From the NCBI GenBank assembly GCA_963691705.1, contig OY829538.1, positions 33,004,836 to 33,068,835 on the forward strand: a DNA stretch of 64,000 nt. The letters are read 5' to 3'. The notes under the pieces are model-generated. The model had not been told where the DNA came from. It did not search any database and was given only the letters and a program-made list of their open reading frames with translations. Source of the DNA: Viola odorata. Its lineage: Eukaryota; Streptophyta; Magnoliopsida; Malpighiales; Violaceae. Positions 58,048 to 64,000 of the stretch are shown in pieces (the first letter of the stretch is position 1; every line of letters starts with the position of its first letter). A program made the translations under genes and the position numbers.

Positions 58048-60066
58048 ATGGTAACAACAAGGGGTGGCAGCAGTGCATCCATGGCAAGAACCCGAGCGAC
58101 TCCCAAGCCAAAACCCAGCACCAGCAAACGACCAAAACCAAAAACTCAACCCAAAACCAAGGCGGTTATCACCACCACTCTACCGTCGTCGCCTCCTCCA
58201 CCAATAACAACACAAGCCCCAGCCGCACAGCCGTCTTCAACGCCGATTCCATCTCCTCAAACCCTAAACCTAATCATCGAGGAATGTCCTATTAAGTCAC
58301 CGCCGCCAGTACAGACCACTATCGCCGCCGTTCAACAAACCCCAATGACGGAGGCCCTTCCAGGAGCGGAGCAACTGCTCAATACTCCGAAGACGGTTGA
58401 GTTAGACTTGGGAGAAGAAGGGGTAGATGTCGAGACCCAACCTGGACCTGACTTAAAGAGTATAGAACCACCATCTAAGGAAAATTCAACGAGCTCCGAC
58501 GAGGAAACTGCATCAGACCCCACCTTCAAAGCAGCATACGGGGATGCGACAGTTGAATCGGAGGCAGAATTCGAGGATATGCCTTTGTCTAGGCAGAGAA
58601 AAGGAAAGGAACCACTGGTCGGGGAGAAAGAGCCAAGTGTGGGGGAAAGAGAAAAATCCCTTTGACCGAAAAATAACCAAAACCACAAGCTCCTCCTCCC
58701 AGACCTGATATAGAGGCGGAGCGAGAACCAGTTGAGTATTTTGAGTTGGCGCTATCCAGACCCAAGCGCATCAAAGTGACAACGCAACCATCAGTAGCAC
58801 AACTAAAACCAGCAACTGCTACCATCGAGCAGAAGGGGCATGTGAGGGTAAAGAGTAGAGCTAAAGGCAGCAACGCTCCAAGACAGGTAACACTAGCCAT
58901 TGATAAACTCAATTGCTGGTTACGCTTTGATGATTTGGATTCTATGCAAAAATTGCCTTTTAAGTTTAGATGCGATGTGACTCCATGTGCTGAGTTTGAT
59001 TTTAACATGCTGCAAAATCTGAATATTATAGATCCTATTACTGAATTCATAGACAATACAGGTTGGAGGCCTTTATTTTTTTCTACGCATCCTTGCTATT
59101 TGGAACTGAATTTGGAATTTTATTCCTCGTTTTGATTAGCTACTAAGAGAAAAAATTCAATGGTTGCAAAGGAAGTAAATTTTAGGCTAGTAAATGAATA
59201 TTCTCATTTAACCATGGATGAATTCAATGTGATGTTTGGTTTTGTTACTGCTGATGAGTTAAATGATGATTGGTACTTAAATTGTTTAGCTGATTACCCT
59301 GATGATTTTGACAAAGATGAAGCCTATAGGCAGTTGACCTAAGACCCTACTGGCACTTTTGATGACAGTCACGCAAAAGCCCACACTATTGTTGACTTGT
59401 CACTTAGGATTTTGCATAGGTGTTTAGCAATTACCTTGTTTGGCAAAGCTAAGATTTCAGGTGTAATCTCTAAAATGGAGCTTTTTATTCTATAGTGCTT
59501 GTTGAACAAACGAAAGCTCAATTTAGGTTACTGGATAGGCCAACAAGTTAGGACAACTAAGTCTCTCATGCCATTGGGCTCACTCATTACTGCTATTGTT
59601 GTTGAGCATAGTGGATTAGACATTGCTAGCTCCTCTCTTTTTAAATCTGCTGATTTGAAATTGATAGATTTAAAAGCATTGGATAAAATATTTGGAGAAT
59701 GGTGTCTTGTGTAGTAATACAGGTTTCACACCAATATCGGAGCATGTATTTGGCAACAAATATAGCGGCCGATTTAGATTTTCCAATGAGAAAGCAACTG
59801 GAGATGCTGCTACAATATCAGACGCCCAGCAATAGCAAGATGCCTCTGTCCCGAGTCAAACAGATAGATCCCAACATGACCAAGCTCGCAGACCAGGGAC
59901 AAAATTGGATTTGATACGACAGATGGTGAAGAAACAGGAAGAGACATCCTGTTTGATTATGCAGAAGTTGGATGCCATCTTGGAAGAACAGAAGCACATC
60001 ATGGGTCTACACAGGAGGCTGCTAGTGCTGCTTCTAGACAGTCCACCAGCCCCACCACAACCTTGA
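58048..60066 (+). pseudogene. ATHILA-type second ORF of A2, broken
   Basis: The ATG at 58048 opens MVTTRGGSSASMARTRATP, a Lys/Pro/Thr-rich stretch, followed by an acidic part (TSSDEETASD). After a frame change near 58660 the conserved blocks appear: LAIDKLNCWLRFDDLDSM, GWRPLFFSTHPCYLELNLEF, LSLRILHRCLAITLFGK, LGYWIGQQV and MPLGSLITAIVVEHSGLDI. The end (59900-60066) is Gln/Glu/Leu-rich and could form a coiled coil before PPAPPQP. These are the PF03078 (ATHILA ORF-1) blocks also present at 3930-4270. Stops lie at 59132, 59339 and 59492, with a frame break near 59700. The role is unknown; the position after pol has led others to call it env-like. No clear membrane segment is seen here. Confidence 0.78.
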
Positions 60067-61240
60067 CTTGCCCAGGTTCACTCTTTCCCTTTGCCTTTTC
60101 TTTTCTTTATTTTTATTTTTATTTGAGTCTATTTTCATATTTTTCATTGTCTATTTTCCCTTTCTCACACTTTGAGGACAAAATGTCTTCTAGTGTAGGG
60201 GAGAAATTTTTAGGTGTCTACTGTTTTGATTATTTGTGTTTTGCATGATTGTTTTGAATTGTGAGTCAGTTTTTTATGTTTTCATTGAGTCTATCCTTTT
60301 AATTCCTATTTATTTAGGTTTGATTTTGCATGATTTTATTTTTCTATTTTCAATGCATGTTTTTAGATAGATTTTGTGACCCTTGTGTTTTACAAAGACC
60401 ATGAATCACCTTGTTTCAAAACGTGCACTTTATCACATAGGAAACAAAAGACACTTGATTTCATAGCTCCCTGTTTTATTACCAAGGCTAAGAAATTGGC
60501 ATAACATTTCCAATACCTGTAAGGTGCATCTTCCTGGCATTCTTTAAACTCTATTTATTTGTATAGTGTCATAATGCTTACGCTTTACGATTGAATTTTG
60601 CGAGAGGAAATATGCAGAACTACTATTCTTTACCTTGCTATCTTTGACACATTGACTATCAATATAAGCCTGCCTCCCTAGCCCTTGAATCATTGTTGGT
60701 TAAAAAAATGCTAATGCTCTAATATTCTTGCCTCATCAATTGTGAATATACAGAGAACTACTGTAAAGAAAATCAGCAGAAAAAGAAAAAGATTTTTTTT
60801 TTGTAAACTTGTCTTTGTGCTCTTGCCTCATTCAAGCAAGAGTACCCAAGAAACTAAACAAAGCTGATCGAAAATAATTAAAGAGAAAAAGAGAAGTGAT
60901 TCAAGGACAAAATTGAAATAAAAAGGCTAAAAATCTAAAATTCAGTCAATATGAAGGAGGGAGTAAAAGGAAACAGGAATTGTTTTGTTGTGTTTCTAAT
61001 TGTGGGGTTTGATTGATAAGCGCTCGATTATGATAGTATCCAAATGAAGTGAGTTTGGGGTCTTGGTTAGGCCTTGGTAATCTAGCATGAAGCTATGAAC
61101 TGAAGTGTTTGTGGATCCTATGTGATGAACTGGATGTTTTGAAATTGATATTGATTGGTCTTTGTTTGTCTGTGTTTTGTTTTGTTTTGTTTTGATGGGA
61201 ATGCTTGAGGGCAAGCATACGTTAGTGTAGGGGATTTGAT
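60067..61240 (+). other. A2 non-coding 3' spacer and polypurine tract
   Basis: No gene is present. A first polypurine-like motif (tctagtgtaggggagaaa) stands at about 60189-60207 after gaggacaaaatg. The functional one (ttagtgtaggggatttgat, about 61222-61240) ends at the 3' LTR. The region between has a T-run near 60793 and a (gtttt)n run near 61176-61195. Confidence 0.6.
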
Positions 61241-61875
61241 TGGAGCATTAAATGTCTTAATTTCATCATCCTTTCTACCCTTTTTAGGATGATGATACTG
61301 CTAATTCCAGGTTTTTCCACTCCTTTCTTGCAGAACATGCTGCTGAGAAGCAATTCATCCCTTAGGAGCTGAAGCTGCCTATTTAGAGCCAATTCTGATG
61401 GATTAGAGTTTAGGAGCAGTCTTTATCCCAGGCCTGGGATAAGGCAAGCTAGAATTTGAGAACACGTGTCGTGGGCCTGGGCCGTGACTGCTAGTTGTCT
61501 GCTTCCAGAAGGATATTTCTGCATAATCCTTCTCCAGCTGGAAGTCCCTGTGATCATGATCTCTTACTTTCTGTTTGGGAGATTTAAACAATTAATTATA
61601 TTTTGGATTTTATCCTTTTTAGGATTTTTAGAATTTCAAATTATTGGAACTCCTATTAAGGGAACGAATTTAGAAGAATATGTTAGCTCTTCTTCCCCAT
61701 TTTATTTTCTTATTCTTCTTCGCCGAAGCAAGCCGCCATAGCTGGAGCTTGAACGCTGTTTGCTTCCTTTTCCTTTAATTAATTAAATCCCGTTTTATGC
61801 TTTCAATCCTTTCTATTTATTTATTATGATGATTGTTGACTAAAACCTTATTTCCTTCTAAAGATTCTCTACCAT
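61241..61875 (+). mobile_element. 3' LTR of A2, interrupted by element A3
   Basis: It begins TGGAGCATTAAATGTC after the polypurine tract and matches the 5' LTR (41896 onward) through ttctctaccat, then stops abruptly at 61875 where the LTR of A3 starts. The rest of this LTR (about 750 bp) should lie beyond the far end of A3, outside the window. A perfect 20-bp palindrome TTATCCCAGGCCTGGGATAA lies at 61423-61442. Confidence 0.85.
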
Positions 61876-63441
61876 TGATAGCACGTTTCATGGTCTCGAT
61901 TTTACCTCATTTTCTAGCCCCTTTCGAGGGCTTGATGCCGCTATTTGACCCTTATTTCAATCTTTATTGCAGATTAGAGTTTAAAGAGGGAAAATATCGA
62001 AAAGAAGTATTTATGGAGTATTTCTGAGGATTTTCAGCCTCAAGGCCTAGAAGACCAGATTGTCGTCAAGACCTCGACGCGAACCAGACCAGTGCGCTGT
62101 CTCTCGGCCACGACAACCCTGCATCTTCTCTTAATCAAAGCCAAAGAGAAGCATCTTCAAGGATCCGCATGGGATTCCATGAGTTCTAGAAGTTGTCAGG
62201 CGTGCCAGGATCCCAGAATATTCCTCTGAAAGGACATGTGCTGTCACGCTCTCATAGCTCCTCCTTCCCCTTAGCTGTTTTGTCTCCTAGCTAGTTTTAG
62301 CCTATATAAACTTAACCTTAGGGTTTTTGTAAGGATGGCTGATCTAGGTAATTAATACATCTCTCTCTTACCCTAATTTCTGGGGATCATCTCCTCTTAG
62401 CATTTTGGAGCAGCCGCCACTTTGTAAAAGGGGAAGCTTTTGATTAATACTATTTCATCTCTTCAGTTTCTTCTAATCCTTCTCTTTTATTTATTGTATG
62501 TTTATTGTCATCTATTGTTTATATTGTAGTATGAGTAGCTAAACACCACCCTCTTAGTAAATGGTGTTTCAAGGGTTGTAGGGTTCGGTTAAGAGGCCTA
62601 ATGCATGCTTAATATATTCTCTTGTGACACATGATTGTTTATCCCTTTAACTCTATGCTCGTCTAGAAATGTTAAGGGCCTTATCAACTGTTAGTATTTC
62701 TGCATGAGTAACATCATTTCCAGGGTTATACCTGGCGCGAAGCCCTGGGATAGTAGTAGACACCTAATGGAGGCAGCGCGAGAGGCCTTCGTCTAGGGGT
62801 AAACAGTTATCTAGGGTATGTGGTACGAGTTTGACAAGCTGAGCTATCACGCCCTAGATCTATCTTACCTCCCCTTCATGGGCGTTCTGAGTGTGGCCTC
62901 CCCGCATTCGTGCCTGGGAGGATGGCGGAACGTTAAGGTCGCCTCATATGTGGAAACAGGGGGTGACTTTTATCTAAGAAGGTAAGTAGGGGATGCGGCG
63001 TGGAAACCGGTCCCTATAGTAGGTCTACACATGAGTCTGGAATATTTTTGCGCCGATGACTGACCAACCTAGAAAACAACCCGAAGAAGCGTCCTTTTGC
63101 TAAGATCTCACCCCATGTGATTAATATCTCTTTTACTGCTTTTCTTGCCATCGAACGGTTTTATATTTCTTGCCCTGGATTATATCTTACTTTTATGCCC
63201 TAGATATGTACTTTGCAATTCTGTCTTGTTAACTCCCATATTCTGCATTGATTAATTCATTAATCAACATAAACCTCCCTCTCTGTTACTTGTTCTTAAT
63301 CTATTGCATTTATCCCTATCATACATCTTTATCAACGTATTATTCCTTCAATCTCTGTGGTTCGACCCTGTCTTGCCCTGTACACATTAATTTGCGCTTC
63401 TAGGCATCAGGAAAATATTTAGTATATTTGAGTGACGATCA
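61876..63441 (+). mobile_element. 5' LTR of a third Athila-like element (A3)
   Basis: TGATAGCACG...GACGATCA, 1566 bp, directly followed by the primer-binding site. TATATAAA at about 62303-62310 is a likely TATA box. The downstream part resembles the LTRs of the tandem array (6361-7971): taactaa/agtagctaaacacc, a block on first/second counts around 62860-62960, and ggttcgaccctgtcttgcc ... cattaatttgc near the end. It is related to but clearly distinct from those. Confidence 0.85.
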
Positions 63442-63446
63442 AATTT

Positions 63447-63464
63447 TGGCGCCGTTGCCGGGGA
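63447..63464 (+). other. Intact primer-binding site of A3
   Basis: TGGCGCCGTTGCCGGGGA stands five bases after the LTR end. This is the standard Athila-lineage primer-binding site, complementary to the 3' end of a tRNA (Asp by recollection). Confidence 0.85.
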
Positions 63465-63496
63465 TTGAACGGTACTAATTCTGTTTTTATTTTTGT

Positions 63497-64000
63497 ATGA
63501 CTATGAGATCTGCTCCAGATCTAATCCCTCTAGACCTTGAATTAACCAGGACAGAAAGAGGACTTCGAAGGCAAGCCAGAGGTTCTTCTACCCAGGGTAG
63601 AGTGCTCCCTCATCCTGGCCTCTACGGACATCCTTCCAACCTGGCTGACCAGGACCATCAGTATTTCTTCAACATAGCCTACCTCCATCGTGATCCTGAA
63701 AATCCAGTAGCTGACCTTTTTGATTTTCCAGCAATGGAACACCATGACAACCACGAACGTCATGAGGATCCACCACCACCTCCTCCAGCACAACAAACCA
63801 TCGATAATTTCCATGCAACCCTCGACATGTCAAGTAGCTGCATAGTCTGGCCCGCTCTCCAGCATGACTGGACCTTGAAATCAGCTGTTATGCATCACCT
63901 TCCAACCTTTCGAGGGTCACCAAGGAAAATGCACTCCGCCACCTTCAACAGCTCCACTCTATTTGCGAGGCCATGAAACTAGCCAATGTCAGCATCGAGC
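63497..64000 (+). pseudogene. Gag start of A3, with a frameshift, cut by the window end
   Basis: The ATG at 63497 lies 33 bp after the primer-binding site. The frame reads MTMRSAPDLIPLDLELTRTE, a Pro-rich stretch (PPPPPPA) and then the capsid start (WPALQHDWTLKSAVMHHLP, FRGSP). Near 63925 the frame shifts by one; after it the capsid continues as ALRHLQQLHSICEAMKL up to the window end, matching the NPFKHLQ block of the A2 gag. The single-base break makes this copy defective unless it is a sequencing error. Confidence 0.8.

Overview
This is nuclear DNA of a flowering plant, probably a eudicot. Two intron-containing host genes (about 22.3-33.5 kb) sit between large tracts of nested, decaying transposable elements. 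All coordinates, exon joins and family names below come from reading the sequence; no database search was run.

Region 1 (1-22.3 kb) is retrotransposon territory. It opens inside the pol of an Athila-like Ty3/gypsy element (RNase H and integrase, 1-1883). That element has a solo LTR of another family (about 2216-2695), an ATHILA-type second ORF (about 2793-4600), a long non-coding 3' spacer and a 3' LTR (6361-7971). The LTR abuts the gag zinc knuckle of a chromovirus, so the Athila element appears to have inserted into that chromovirus. The junction segment (Athila 3' spacer, LTR, chromovirus gag/protease/RT start) is repeated head to tail three times in 3.50-kb units (5807-16326). Only the third unit runs on into a nearly full chromovirus pol (16133-19006). 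A broken hAT transposase relic follows (19.8-22.2 kb).

Region 2 (22.3-33.5 kb) holds two convergent host genes. The first is a RING1-type Polycomb E3 ligase (+, 10 coding exons, 515 codons by my splicing). The second is TPX2, a spindle assembly factor (-, 18 ancestral coding exons). Their 3' ends share a 372-bp tandem repeat built from both 3' regions. TPX2 also has a perfect 256-bp tandem duplication that copies one phase-0 exon. Its promoter carries three MSA-like cell-cycle motifs.

Region 3 (33.5-41.9 kb) is gene-poor. It holds a copia gag relic, a 2.9-kb AT-rich Mutator-like foldback element with a 9-bp target duplication, a foldback element with another long-TIR element inside it, and a MITE-like inverted repeat.

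Region 4 (41.9-64 kb) is a second Athila-like element (5' LTR 41896-43285; gag, protease, RT, RNase H, integrase, ORF2; 3' LTR from 61241). It is split by a complete nested LTR element on the minus strand (47028-55766; TG...CA LTRs, 5-bp duplication GGAGC). That element has lost its pol, keeps a gag-like 5' remnant and carries several ORFs on the strand opposite its own transcription. A third Athila-like element (61876 to window end) starts inside the second element's 3' LTR.

The host gene pair links chromatin silencing (RING1/PRC1) with mitosis (TPX2); I see no operon-like relationship. The points most worth following up are the TPX2 exon duplication, the shared 3'-end repeats, the opposite-strand ORFs of the nested element, the chimeric 3.5-kb triplication and AGGCCT-centred palindromes scattered through the Athila elements.
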